A DNA stretch of 42,800 nt from Hermodarchaeum sp048939595 (GCA_048939595.1 JBHLPI010000009.1:1-42800); one strand, 5' to 3'; shown: positions 24,919-33,781, counted from the first letter of the stretch. Numbers and translations are program-made. Notes: generated by a model not told the origin, from the letters alone.

Positions 24919-26010
24919 CTATTTCTCCCAGAAGTAATTTCCATTTTCGTAAATTACAAAGTCGCCTGCGAGGATTTTTCCTTCCTGTTTCATGTTCTTG
25001 ATAATATCAACATGGACAGCACTTTGATTCGTGCCTTTACATTCGGGATAGGCGTTTCCTAAGGCACAATGGATTGTGTCACCAATTTTTTCGTCAAAGA
25101 GCATATTCAGTGTATATTGTTGGATTCCGCGATTGGTTCCGACAGCCATTTCTCCTAGAAACTTAGCTCCCTCATCAGCGTTTAGTGCTGCATCTAGCGC
25201 ATCGTAGCCTTTCTCTGCTGAGTATGTGACGACTTTTCCTTCCTTGAATTCTAATCGAACTCCTTCTACTTCCTCGCCTGCATACAGGAAGGGGATATCA
25301 AAGTAGATGTGTCCTTCAACTGTTTTTTCTACGGGGCTTGTAAAGACTTCTCCACTCGGCATGTTATGGGTGCCTTCAGAGGAGATCCATAATCGCCCTT
25401 TAGTGGACGCCTTCAAATCGGTTTCTTTTCCGAGGAACTGAATTGTTGAGCTCTCTTGGAGTTTATCTCGTAACTTGCGCATAAGTTTGGCTTCTTTTTC
25501 CCAGTCCAAGAGTGTAGCTCCATAGACAAATTCCTGATAGTTTGTAAGGCTCATCTTCGCTTCCTGCGCTAATGCCGAGTTAGGGTGAATTGTCAGGCAC
25601 CATCGTTTCTTAAGAATTTCCTCAGAAATCGGTTTGGTGGTCTTTTGGCGCTGCATAATTCGCTTTGGATCTAACCCGGCAAAGCCCCGCGTATTAGAGG
25701 GTGAACGTAACCGGATGAGGACATCGGAAGCCTTGATTGCTTCCATTTGGTGCTGGGGAAACAAGTCCAAGGTGGCATCCGTAGCAGCGTCCATATACCC
25801 TCGACTGAGCTCCGATGAGTCCAAAATCGTCATCATCGCGGCACCCCGTTCCGCGCATTTCTTCACGACTTCAACCGCAAGGGGATGTGCATCTAAATCT
25901 GAAATCAGGTAGACCATCTCACCTGCTTGAACTTTTGTTGAGTACTCGACCAGAATACGGGCGTGTTCCTTGATTCGTTCATCAACCAATCCTATCAGCC
26001 TCAATAACAT
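24919..26010 (-). CDS. M29 family aminopeptidase
   Basis: A 363-aa thermophilic-type aminopeptidase (AmpS/T family). The C-terminal metal-binding region is recognisable: PSGEVFTSP, GEMAVGTN, then DEKIGDTIHCALGNAYPECK and a final HVDII. These residues hold two metal ions and bind the peptide N-terminus. Family members remove N-terminal residues from short peptides. I take the ATG at 26010 because the TATA element at 26037-26045 is about 30 nt upstream, giving an almost leaderless message; a TTG at 25989, starting MVDERIKEHA, is a good alternative that matches other family N-termini. Confidence 0.9.
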   Translation of the reverse strand: MLLRLIGLVDERIKEHARILVEYSTKVQAGEMVYLISDLDAHPLAVEVVKKCAERGAAMMTILDSSELSRGYMDAATDATLDLFPQHQMEAIKASDVLIRLRSPSNTRGFAGLDPKRIMQRQKTTKPISEEILKKRWCLTIHPNSALAQEAKMSLTNYQEFVYGATLLDWEKEAKLMRKLRDKLQESSTIQFLGKETDLKASTKGRLWISSEGTHNMPSGEVFTSPVEKTVEGHIYFDIPFLYAGEEVEGVRLEFKEGKVVTYSAEKGYDALDAALNADEGAKFLGEMAVGTNRGIQQYTLNMLFDEKIGDTIHCALGNAYPECKGTNQSAVHVDIIKNMKQEGKILAGDFVIYENGNYFWEK

Positions 26011-26036
26011 GTATTTGCACAAGGGCTAGGCGCCAT

Positions 26037-26045
26037 CATATAATG
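26037..26045 (-). promoter_or_regulatory. TATA box for the M29 aminopeptidase gene
   Basis: CATTATATG on the minus strand, about 30 nt before the ATG at 26010. It excludes the longer reading-frame start at 26022. The rest of the 26023-26196 spacer must hold the divergent promoter of the thiolase operon, but no clear TATA was seen for it. Confidence 0.5.
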
Positions 26046-26211
26046 GTTTGCCTCGTTTCCACAACTAAACCAGTCTTAAAGGGACTTAAGATTCACTTGA
26101 GTTGCGGAAGGCTTTTGAGGAACAACTTTTCAATCAAAGCCACTTCGAGGCAAACTCATGAAGCTAAATCATGACACAGCCTCAACCTAATGAAAATTGA
26201 AGGGAATCCAC

Positions 26212-27363
26212 TTGACTGTGGCCATAGTCGGTGTCGGACATACGGTTTTTCGTTCAACTTCGCCCGATGTGTCTTTCAAGGAGCTGATGTTTGAAGCGGC
26301 CGTCAAAGCTTATGCGGATGCTGGCGTTAATGCCCGTAAAGATATCGGGAGCTTTCTCACAGCTGCTGAAGATTACTGGGAAGGATACTCGATTTTCGAT
26401 GAGTTTGTTCCCGACCAACTCGGGGCGGTTTTACGATCCGTCTGTACGATTGGTGGTGACGGTCTGCTCGCCCTTGCTAACGGGGCTATGCAGATTGAAA
26501 CCGGATTATTTGATGTGGTGGCAGTCGAGGCGCACAGTAAAGCCTCGGATATGCTCACCTTTGATGGTATTTTGACTCATGCCCTAGACCCTATCTATAA
26601 TCGCGCATTCAATGCTCACCCCTACTTCATTGCAGGATTGGAAATGCAGCGATACCTGCATGAGACCAAAACAACGCGGGAACAATGTGCTGCCGTCGTT
26701 GTCAAGAACAAACGCAACGCCATGAACAACCCTTTGGCAGCATTTCCTGCAGATATGACAGTCGATGAGGTCATCAACTCCTCGATGGTCTCTCACCCCC
26801 TCACCCAACGCGACATCAGCCCCCTTGCTGATGGCTCGATTGTAATGGTCCTTGCTTCTGAAAAGAAAGCAAAAGAACTCTCTGACCATCCGATCTGGAT
26901 CAAAGGAATTGGCTGGTGCTCGGATACACCCTGGCTGGAAGCTCGTGACTGGAGCGCTGCACGCTATGCCACTTTGGCCCGCGATCGTGCCTACAAACAT
27001 GCGGGAATCAAAAACCCCCGTAAAGAGCTGGACTTCGCTGAAGTTGATGATTCGTTCAGTTATAAAGAGCTCCAACATCTTGAAGCTCTTCAAATTTGCG
27101 AATCCGGCCAAGCTGGTAAACTCGCCGTCGAGGGTGAATTCAACTTCGATGGGGCTTTTCCTGTTAATGTCTCTGGTGGACGACTTGGAGCAGGCAACCT
27201 CCTTGAAGGCTCTGCCTTACAATCCGTCCTCGAATGTGTTCAACAACTCCGCGGTCATGCAGGGAAACGACAAATAAAGAATGCAAAAACTGCACTCGCC
27301 CAGAGCTGGAGAGGAGTCCCAACCGCCAGTGGTTGCGTCGCTGTCCTCAGCAATGAAATGTAA
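26212..27363 (+). CDS. Thiolase-superfamily protein 1 (SCP2-like, non-classical)
   Basis: A thiolase-fold protein of the archaeal/SCP2-like type that works with DUF35 partners. It starts TVAIVGVGHTVF; a TTG at 26212 sits after AGGGA, and a TTG at 26197 is the longer option (388 aa). A cysteine in the nucleophile position is present (SVCTIGGDG; Cys83 counted from the long start). The usual GHPxGATG histidine is replaced by Asn (GAGNLLEGS), and the usual HDCF segment reads DDSF. It therefore may not be an ordinary acetoacetyl-CoA thiolase. It is the first gene of a tight four-gene operon with thiolase-like 2 and two DUF35 proteins. Product and substrate are unknown; an acyl-CoA substrate is expected. 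Confidence 0.85.
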   Translation: MTVAIVGVGHTVFRSTSPDVSFKELMFEAAVKAYADAGVNARKDIGSFLTAAEDYWEGYSIFDEFVPDQLGAVLRSVCTIGGDGLLALANGAMQIETGLFDVVAVEAHSKASDMLTFDGILTHALDPIYNRAFNAHPYFIAGLEMQRYLHETKTTREQCAAVVVKNKRNAMNNPLAAFPADMTVDEVINSSMVSHPLTQRDISPLADGSIVMVLASEKKAKELSDHPIWIKGIGWCSDTPWLEARDWSAARYATLARDRAYKHAGIKNPRKELDFAEVDDSFSYKELQHLEALQICESGQAGKLAVEGEFNFDGAFPVNVSGGRLGAGNLLEGSALQSVLECVQQLRGHAGKRQIKNAKTALAQSWRGVPTASGCVAVLSNEM

Positions 27364-27379
27364 CAAGGAGGAAAAAAAC

Positions 27380-28549
27380 GTGAATATCAAGAAACGTGTA
27401 GCAGTAATCGGTGCAGGAATCACTCTCTATCGCCGACGACTCAAAGAATCTGGTAAAGAGCTGTCATTCTACGCCTCCAACATGGCCCTTGAATCCGCGG
27501 GCATGACCCGAAATGACATCGATGCAGTCGTCATGGGAACCGCCCCTGACGCTTTCGATGGTATCCATATGAAATCCCAAAACCTCCTGGATGGCGCAGG
27601 AGCAACCAAGAAACCCTACACTCATGTCTACGTTGGTGGTGGCACCGGCGTCTTCTCACCCATTGGTGGCTGGTGGCACATCGCCTCCGGTATGCACGAC
27701 ACCTGCCTTGTCGTCTGCGAAGAAAAAATGAGCCCGTGCTTTCCCCACCCACAAACCGCCTTCAGAACCATCTGGGACCCAATCATCAGTCGACCACTAA
27801 ATCCAAACCTCGTATGGATTTTCGCCCTCGAAATGCACCGCTATATGAAAGTCCACGGGATCCCCAAAGAACATATTGCGCAAGTCGCCGTTAAAAACAA
27901 AGGGAACGCCCTTGACCACCCCAGCGCACAACTCGCAGCTAAAATCACTGTGGACGACGTTCTCAACTCTGAAATCATGGTCTACCCTGTCAACCGCCTC
28001 GACATCAGCCCACCCAGTGACGGCGCAGCAGCACTCATTCTTGCATCCGAAGATGTGGCACGTAAATACACTGATGCCCCCGTCTGGCTTGACGGTGTCG
28101 GCTGGTCCCTTGACAGCGCCTATTGGACCAACCGCGATCTCTACTTCCCACAATATGTCGCCGAAGCCGCAAAAATGGCTTATAAAATGGCTAAAATCAC
28201 TGATCCCCGCAAAGAAGTCAGCTTCGCGGAACCATACGATCCATTTACTTACAAGGAGCTACATCACACGGAAGGTTTGTTGTTAGCTGATAAAGGGCAG
28301 GCGCCAAAGTTGACGGTTGAAGGAGTTACCGCACGGGATGGCGACATGCCAATTTGCCCGTCTGGTGGGTTGCTCGGTGTAGGTAATCCAATTGCAGCAG
28401 CAGGAATGATGAAGTGTTGTGAAGCTTTTTGGCAACTTCGTGATGAAGCTGGTAAACGACAGGTCCCCAAGGCAGAAACAGGCGTCTGCCAAGCATGGGG
28501 CGATTTGATGCAGGTTGGTACAGTCTGTGTCTTCAAAAGGGATAGCTAA
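27380..28549 (+). CDS. Thiolase-superfamily protein 2, nucleophile Cys missing
   Basis: A 389-aa paralogue of the upstream protein. The start is GTG at 27380, set by AAGGAGG at 27365-27371 with 8 nt spacing; the reading frame is open further upstream but that part overlaps the first gene. Aligning by the DTCLVVCEEKMS helix puts Tyr84 (VYVGGGTG) where a thiolase has its nucleophilic Cys. The GHP motif reads GVGNPIAAAG, also without His, and the HDCF position reads YDPF. It is likely a structural or altered-chemistry partner of protein 1. Related non-condensing examples are the Ltp2 aldolases of steroid breakdown with DUF35 partners. Codon use changes sharply near 28245. Confidence 0.85.
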   Translation: MNIKKRVAVIGAGITLYRRRLKESGKELSFYASNMALESAGMTRNDIDAVVMGTAPDAFDGIHMKSQNLLDGAGATKKPYTHVYVGGGTGVFSPIGGWWHIASGMHDTCLVVCEEKMSPCFPHPQTAFRTIWDPIISRPLNPNLVWIFALEMHRYMKVHGIPKEHIAQVAVKNKGNALDHPSAQLAAKITVDDVLNSEIMVYPVNRLDISPPSDGAAALILASEDVARKYTDAPVWLDGVGWSLDSAYWTNRDLYFPQYVAEAAKMAYKMAKITDPRKEVSFAEPYDPFTYKELHHTEGLLLADKGQAPKLTVEGVTARDGDMPICPSGGLLGVGNPIAAAGMMKCCEAFWQLRDEAGKRQVPKAETGVCQAWGDLMQVGTVCVFKRDS

Positions 28550-28561
28550 GGAGGGATGACA

Positions 28562-29074
28562 ATGAGTAAAAATATGAAAGAACTGCCAGGAACCCCACTT
28601 TCAAGCAAGGAGCTCAAATCCGATAAAGTCGTTACCTTTGAATGGCGACCAAACGCTAAGTATGCTTGGAGCGCTGGCATTGCCTATGGTCGTTTCCTCG
28701 ATGAACTCAAAGAAGGTCGAATTATTGGGCGTAAATGCAGTCGCTGTGGGCGTATCATAGTTCCCCCACGGATGTTCTGTGAACAATGCTTTGTCGCCAC
28801 GGATGAATGGGTATTCTGCAAGGATACAGGCACCATCAACACCTTCTCGTTGTCCTATCTCGATGCCGATGCGAATCGAATCAAAGAACCGATTCCTGTA
28901 GCCGTGATTGATATCGATGGGGCGAGTCCCGGAGTGGGATTGCTTCACATCCTCGGGAATGTTGATCCACAGAAAATCGATGTAGGGATGCGAGTGAAAG
29001 CGGTCTGGAAGCCTCCGAAGGAACGCGAAGGGGCTGTGACCGATATTCTGTACTGGGAACCATTGGAGGAATGA
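28562..29074 (+). CDS. DUF35 zinc-ribbon/OB-fold protein 1
   Basis: A 170-aa DUF35 protein: helix AYGRFLDELKEGRIIG, rubredoxin-like zinc ribbon CSRCGRIIVPPRMFCEQC (C-x2-C and C-x2-C), then an OB-fold that binds acyl-CoA. In archaea such proteins bridge thiolase and HMG-CoA synthase; in other systems they pair with Ltp2 or BbsB-type thiolases. The start is ATG 28562, 6 nt after AAGGAGGG at 28548-28555; an ATG at 28556 abuts the SD and is less likely. Acid-rich tail EPLEE. Third gene of the thiolase operon; stop overlaps the next SD region. Confidence 0.9.
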   Translation: MSKNMKELPGTPLSSKELKSDKVVTFEWRPNAKYAWSAGIAYGRFLDELKEGRIIGRKCSRCGRIIVPPRMFCEQCFVATDEWVFCKDTGTINTFSLSYLDADANRIKEPIPVAVIDIDGASPGVGLLHILGNVDPQKIDVGMRVKAVWKPPKEREGAVTDILYWEPLEE

Positions 29075-29079
29075 AAAAA

Positions 29080-29550
29080 ATGTCATTTGATAAAATCCGT
29101 GATCCGCGAAAAATACGTCATCAGATTGGAGATATGGAATGTGACTACATCTACACAGCTGGTGTCGCTGGAGAACGCTTCTACATCGCTCTACGAGATG
29201 AGGAGAAGCTCTTAGCCACACGGTGTGAGAAATGTAACATTACTTTCATGCCTCCGCGATTGTACTGTGATCAGTGTTTCGCTGAATTGACCAAGTTTGA
29301 TGAGGTGCCTTCAACGGGAGTGATTGAATCCTACACAATTACTTACTTTGATCGTGATGGCGCTCCACTCCCTGAACCTGAAGTCTTGGCGTTTGTGAAA
29401 ATCGACAAGACGGATGGCGGGCTCATTCATCGGATTGGTGAAATAAAACCAGAATCCCTGAAAATCGGCACAAAGGTCACAGCAGTTTTTGAACCAAAGG
29501 ACAAACGTCAGGGCACCTTAACTGATATCAAATACTTCAAAGCCGTCTAA
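29080..29550 (+). CDS. DUF35 zinc-ribbon/OB-fold protein 2
   Basis: A 156-aa second DUF35 protein with the same layout: helix RFYIALRDEEKLLATR, zinc ribbon CEKCNITFMPPRLYCDQC, then OB strands with FVKIDKTDGGLIHRIGE. Only moderately similar to the first, so the two probably have separate thiolase partners or form a mixed complex. The start at ATG 29080 is 9 nt after GGAGGA at 29065-29070; an ATG at 29071 overlaps the upstream stop. Last gene of the operon, followed by a terminator hairpin. Confidence 0.9.
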   Translation: MSFDKIRDPRKIRHQIGDMECDYIYTAGVAGERFYIALRDEEKLLATRCEKCNITFMPPRLYCDQCFAELTKFDEVPSTGVIESYTITYFDRDGAPLPEPEVLAFVKIDKTDGGLIHRIGEIKPESLKIGTKVTAVFEPKDKRQGTLTDIKYFKAV

Positions 29551-29551
29551 A

Positions 29552-29586
29552 GAGCAGCTTGTTAAGGCTGCTCCACTCCTCTTTTT
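29552..29586 (+). terminator. Hairpin plus T-tract terminator of the thiolase operon
   Basis: GAGCAGC (29552-29558) pairs perfectly with GCTGCTC (29567-29573); a run of five T follows at 29582-29586. It starts 2 nt after the last stop codon and ends the four-gene operon. Confidence 0.7.
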
Positions 29587-29622
29587 AGGGGATTTGGGAT
29601 TTTGAAGGGTTCTCTCGATGAT

Positions 29623-29913
29623 TTACCGAGCGCAGCTTGGTTTCTGATAGGTGAGTCGGTACCGGACCTGAAATGTTGCCTCGTCTTCGGCTTCGAAATC
29701 GACGACCGCGAGGCTTATTGGTGACCGTGGGTCGAGTTCAAAAATTAGGTCTTCAAAATAGTCGAGTACACCACACGTGCGACAAAAGGATCCAGTGAAA
29801 CGAACATAAAGTTCATTGTTGTCAAAGCCGATGAACTCGGCAAAAGCTTCAGGGCTACGAAGTCGGTTGAAGTTGGCAATCGCTTGGGTTATCGCATCTG
29901 GTGGTATTGACAT
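29623..29913 (-). CDS. Small CxxC protein, unknown function
   Basis: A 96-aa protein that I do not recognise. It has helix PDAITQAIANFNRLR, strands ELYVRFTG, a CRTC motif in SFCRTCGVLDYFEDLI, then strands SLAVVDFEAEDE and FQVRYRLTYQ. The strand-CxxC-helix order recalls NifU C-terminal domains, but the remaining motif is absent, so this is weak. A C-terminal Cys (PSCAR) is a possible third ligand. It lies on the opposite strand just after the thiolase operon terminator, downstream of the MBL hydrolase on the minus strand (61 nt). Confidence 0.6.
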   Translation of the reverse strand: MSIPPDAITQAIANFNRLRSPEAFAEFIGFDNNELYVRFTGSFCRTCGVLDYFEDLIFELDPRSPISLAVVDFEAEDEATFQVRYRLTYQKPSCAR

Positions 29914-29974
29914 AGGCTAGACTTCCTCATGCTTCTGGTTTTGAGGGCTTCGGTTTTACTAATAAAAGGTTTTG

Positions 29975-30895
29975 TCAGGTGCTATCAGGAATCAGACTCT
30001 GAAAAAGCCCTTGAGCCATGACCTGAATGAAAAGCTGACGAGCTTCAGGTGGAAAGACTTCGAGTTCCTCGAAAAATCGCTGACTAATCGCTGCTATGAC
30101 CGCATCGTGTGACGCATGAGTGGTCCAAGCTTGTTCAACGGTGTCTTTCCACGAATCTAGAGTTGATAATGCCCGGTCGACGATGACGGGGATGTCTTGG
30201 CCAGTCACTGCTCCAAAATGGGAAAAGACTAAGAACGCTGGATCGTACCCCGCTATTTTCTCAATCGATGCTTTGTAAAGATTGAATTTGAAACTTGGCG
30301 GAAATGAGGTGGGCGTGACCGTGAAATGAATGGGGCCTAACAATCCCATCGCATCGCCGGTGTATACGGTACGAGAGCTAGATTCGAAATAGGCTAGATG
30401 GTCAGAGGTGTGGCCTGGAGTACTAATCACTTCGATATCAACTCCTTTCCCGAGGTTAATTTGATCTCCTTGATTGACTTCCCATGTCATAGCAGTCTCT
30501 CGCAGGGGCTGAATCGGCTGAGCATATTTCCCAAAGAGTACACGAGCCCCTTCGTTAAGTCGGCTTGGTTCACGAAGGGTGGCAATTGCATATTTATGCC
30601 CTACAATTGTTGCTTGAGGAATGGCGGCCTCTAGAGGAGTAGCTCCTCCACAATGATCCCCGTGACGATGGGTTACGCAGATGTACCCCAGATTATCCAA
30701 GGCAATTTTCCTTTCTTTCAATGCAGAAAGGATTTGTTCGCCGCATCGATGGTGGCCCGTTTCAATCACCGCAGTCTCTTTACCTCGAACGAGCAGACTG
30801 CCTGTAGTGTGATGAAAATCCCATCCTTGGACATCGATGAGTTCGATGTGACCAGTTAGAGCCTGCGGTTGCATGATGAAGGGCACGTGATTCAC
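29975..30895 (-). CDS. Metallo-beta-lactamase-fold hydrolase
   Basis: A 306-aa glyoxalase-II-like zinc hydrolase. The metal motif is THRHGDHCGG, followed by STPGHTSDH, the bridging Asp in YTGDAMG, and a late His in FSHFG. It has a C-terminal helical extension (about 230-306) not found in minimal glyoxalase II. Substrate unknown; thioesters and lactones are common in this group. GTG start at 30895; a GTG at 30886, 9 nt after GGTGA, has the better SD spacing. It diverges from another MBL-fold gene over an 86-nt spacer. Confidence 0.88.
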   Translation of the reverse strand: MNHVPFIMQPQALTGHIELIDVQGWDFHHTTGSLLVRGKETAVIETGHHRCGEQILSALKERKIALDNLGYICVTHRHGDHCGGATPLEAAIPQATIVGHKYAIATLREPSRLNEGARVLFGKYAQPIQPLRETAMTWEVNQGDQINLGKGVDIEVISTPGHTSDHLAYFESSSRTVYTGDAMGLLGPIHFTVTPTSFPPSFKFNLYKASIEKIAGYDPAFLVFSHFGAVTGQDIPVIVDRALSTLDSWKDTVEQAWTTHASHDAVIAAISQRFFEELEVFPPEARQLFIQVMAQGLFQSLIPDST

Positions 30896-30981
30896 TCACC
30901 TTAGGAATGGTCACTTTATCTTGAAGCTAGAAAAGGCTTTTTGCTATTCACACCCTTGGAACAGCATATTTCTATCACTTT

Positions 30982-31695
30982 ATGATGCATATATCGAGGG
31001 ATATAATCGTGGAAGCTTTGCCTCAACGCATCACCCGCCACACCTACTGCATTGGTGGACCCAACATTACTGATCCAGATGACTGTTTCATTTATCTTGT
31101 AGATTTAGATGGTCACTTGGTCTTGATTGATGCTGGGATAGGTCGAAGTACTGATCGGCTTTTAGATAATCTCAAAAAACTAAGCTTAGACTCTACTAAG
31201 ATTGAACTACTGATTTTAACCCATGAACACATCGACCATATCGGAGGGGCTGCTCCCTTACAGAAACGACTAAAGTTTAGAATCGCCGCCCACGAAAAGG
31301 CAGTTCAGCCTATTACCCAAGGAGATCCAATTGCTACCGCTGCTAATCATTATCGAATGGAAGTTGTCCCTACTTCCATTGATTTACCGTTAACCAAGGA
31401 CGCAGGTGTGATTCCGATTGGAGCTGGGGATTTGCGGTATCTCCACATTCCTGGGCATACACCAGGTAGTATCGTGTTGTATTTTACTGATGGCGAGCGG
31501 CGGGTGCTTTTTGGTCAAGATTTACATGGTCCTTTCAATTCAGCCTGGGGTAGCAATATCACACAATGGCAAACATCCATGAAGCTCGTGTTAGCTTTAG
31601 AAGCTGATATTCTTTGTGAAGGGCATTATGGCGTGTATCGAGGAAAATCTGCTGTTCGTCAATTTATTTTTGGGCTCTTAAAACAAATCTCTTAA
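30982..31695 (+). CDS. Metallo-beta-lactamase-fold hydrolase, small
   Basis: A 237-aa MBL-fold protein: LVLIDAGIG strand, metal motif THEHIDHIGG, HIPGHTPGS, bridging Asp in FGQDLHGPF, and late GHYG. It is like glyoxalase II and related hydrolases, but without the C-terminal substrate domain. The substrate is not determinable. Two adjacent ATGs at the start. Its last 4 nt overlap the convergent membrane protein gene. Possibly a divergent pair with the hydrolase at 29975-30895, though the two are not close paralogues. Confidence 0.88.
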   Translation: MMHISRDIIVEALPQRITRHTYCIGGPNITDPDDCFIYLVDLDGHLVLIDAGIGRSTDRLLDNLKKLSLDSTKIELLILTHEHIDHIGGAAPLQKRLKFRIAAHEKAVQPITQGDPIATAANHYRMEVVPTSIDLPLTKDAGVIPIGAGDLRYLHIPGHTPGSIVLYFTDGERRVLFGQDLHGPFNSAWGSNITQWQTSMKLVLALEADILCEGHYGVYRGKSAVRQFIFGLLKQIS

Positions 31696-32567
31696 CCTTT
31701 CACTTCGGGTGTATCAGTTGGAATGCTGATTCGACGGATTTTGAGATAACCAAGTATCCACAAAAGCACTCCCATGGTAATCATAATTCCTCCTATAATG
31801 CTCAGGTTCCAAGGCGTAAATATCATAAGATATGTTCCAACCACTCCCTCCAGAGTCTCAACAAATACCATCGGGAGTATCGACAACTCATGGAATAGAA
31901 TGTTAGTTAGCTCCAATCCGATGGTCCTGATCGTCACTCCCAGCATCATAGAGACGAATCCAATAACAAGAAGCAGACGCCCAACTGATGAAATAATAGT
32001 GAGATTAACTGCCTTATGGCTGATAATGACTAGGGCAAAGAATTGCCAACCCAGCAAGATCATTGATATGATAATTATTGAATATTGAAATATCGGATTG
32101 ATTGCGAAAAGAAAGAAAAAACTTGAAAACCCGTAAATGCTCCCCAAAGCCAAAAATAAAGCTACAAAGAGAAGAGAGGGGTTAATGGCGGCGATTATGT
32201 ACGCTCCTTTTTCGTTGATTCGGGTTGAAACAAAAAAGACCAGCAGCAGTACAACGACAAAAAGAAGGAATTGGAAGACACTAAATAAAAGAAGGAACGA
32301 GGCAAAGAAGGTTGCCGCACCAACACTTAGAAGCGTAATGGTAAATAACCATATTAGATTGGGGAACCCCTGACGAAGAAAATCCGTTTCAACTTCTTGA
32401 GTTCGCCAGGGTGCCTTTACGGCTAGCCAAAGGAGCCTAGTTGCTGATTTACCTGGGTATGTTTGCATTCGCTGCTGGACAGGTCCGGATCCTAGGATGA
32501 AAACAATACTTAGAACTAGTAGTAAACCCCGAGCTACCCAAACAAAAAGTGCGTCCATTACCACCAC
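31692..32567 (-). CDS. Multi-pass membrane protein, unknown
   Basis: A 291-aa protein with about nine hydrophobic helices covering most of the sequence: near 8-24, 50-68, 70-95, 110-135, 140-170, 185-205, 225-250 and 255-280. No recognisable transporter or enzyme motif; few charged residues in the helices. Start GTG at 32567 or ATG at 32558. It is 23 nt downstream of the thiolase gene (32591-33760) on the same strand and so may belong to the fatty-acid gene group, but this is only positional. Confidence 0.7.
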   Translation of the reverse strand: MVVMDALFVWVARGLLLVLSIVFILGSGPVQQRMQTYPGKSATRLLWLAVKAPWRTQEVETDFLRQGFPNLIWLFTITLLSVGAATFFASFLLLFSVFQFLLFVVVLLLVFFVSTRINEKGAYIIAAINPSLLFVALFLALGSIYGFSSFFFLFAINPIFQYSIIIISMILLGWQFFALVIISHKAVNLTIISSVGRLLLVIGFVSMMLGVTIRTIGLELTNILFHELSILPMVFVETLEGVVGTYLMIFTPWNLSIIGGIMITMGVLLWILGYLKIRRISIPTDTPEVKG

Positions 32568-32590
32568 AATCTTACTCTGGCCTACAGTTT

Positions 32591-33760
32591 CTATTTGGGT
32601 ATTTCAAGTATTGTTGCTGTACCAAGACCTAGACCACAACAGAAAGTCGCTAGCCCATACTGTCCCTTCTTGTGCTCTAATACATTGAGTAAGGTTGTTA
32701 TAACCCGCGCTCCCGAAGCACCTAGGGGGTGACCTAATGCAATCGAGCCGCCATGGGCATTTAATCGGGGATCAGTGAGGGGGTCAAAACCCAGCATTTT
32801 CCCGGCAGCTATGACAACGCTAGCAAATGCTTCATTAACCTCAATGGCGTGCAACTCATCAATGGTAAGGTTTGCTCGTTCCAAGCATGGAGGTGTTGCA
32901 AAGATAGGTCCCTCAAGACAGACTACAGGTTCAGTTCCCACAACGGCTTGGGATTTGACAATGGCACGAGCTTTCAATCCGTGCTCATCGGCTTTTTCAC
33001 GAGACATCAACATGACTGCTGCAGCGCCATCATTTATCGGACAGCTATTCCCTGCGGTTACTACGCCACCAAATAAGGGTGGGAGATTAGCTAGTTTCTC
33101 CATGGAGGTATTAGGTCGAGGGCTCTCATCTTTTTCAATGGTAAGCCAGCTAGCATCCTCTTGTCGGGCAGGCGTGGGAACAACCTCGTTTTTGAACTTT
33201 CCTGCCTCCCAAGCGGCAACTGCTTTCTGATGGCTCCATAATGCAAACTTGTCCAGATCCTCTCTAGGGATCTCGTATTTTTCGGCCATACGTTCAGCGC
33301 TCATGGGCATGGGAATAAACTGATACTTCTTGAGCAATTCAGGATTGAATGCAGCCCATCCTTCACCGAAATCAGCACCTATCGGAAGCCAGGACATATG
33401 TTCAACTCCTGCCGCGATAACAATATCCGCATTGTAAGTTGAGATAGACTGAGCTGCGAAGTTTACCGCCTGCTGGGAAGACCCGCAAGCGCGATTGATG
33501 GAACAACCTGGAACAGTGTATGGGAAATCAGCCCCCAGAAGAGCAAGACGACCAATATTAGCACCTTGCCAAGCGGTTTGGGTGTTACACCCCATCATCA
33601 CATCATCCACATCTTTGGGATTCACCTTCGTCCGTTTCGTAATTTCTCGAAGAACATGAGAGGCCAATTCATCAGGGCGAGTCCGTGCATAAGCGCGGTC
33701 TTTCCGACCAATTGGTGTTCGAATCGCATCAACAATGACAGTTTCACGGAGTTCTTTCAT
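32591..33760 (-). CDS. Acetyl-CoA acetyltransferase / 3-ketoacyl-CoA thiolase
   Basis: A canonical thiolase of the bacterial FadA/AtoB type: nucleophile in NRACGSSQQ (Cys92 from this start), catalytic His in GHPLGASG, and second Cys in FCCGLGLG. It cleaves 3-ketoacyl-CoA or condenses two acetyl-CoA. About 389 aa, normal size. The ATG at 33760 is preceded by GGTGA at 8 nt; a longer start at 33772 lacks an SD. Directly downstream of an enoyl-CoA hydratase (22 nt). It contrasts with the SCP2-like pair in the 26-29 kb operon, which lack these residues. Confidence 0.95.
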   Translation of the reverse strand: MKELRETVIVDAIRTPIGRKDRAYARTRPDELASHVLREITKRTKVNPKDVDDVMMGCNTQTAWQGANIGRLALLGADFPYTVPGCSINRACGSSQQAVNFAAQSISTYNADIVIAAGVEHMSWLPIGADFGEGWAAFNPELLKKYQFIPMPMSAERMAEKYEIPREDLDKFALWSHQKAVAAWEAGKFKNEVVPTPARQEDASWLTIEKDESPRPNTSMEKLANLPPLFGGVVTAGNSCPINDGAAAVMLMSREKADEHGLKARAIVKSQAVVGTEPVVCLEGPIFATPPCLERANLTIDELHAIEVNEAFASVVIAAGKMLGFDPLTDPRLNAHGGSIALGHPLGASGARVITTLLNVLEHKKGQYGLATFCCGLGLGTATILEIPK

Positions 33761-33781
33761 ACAAGTCACCATTCTTGAATT

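Noticed and set aside
27281..27379. Upstream extension of thiolase-like 2 by 33 residues
   Set aside because: It overlaps the end of thiolase-like 1 and ignores the strong AAGGAGG and GTG at 27380.
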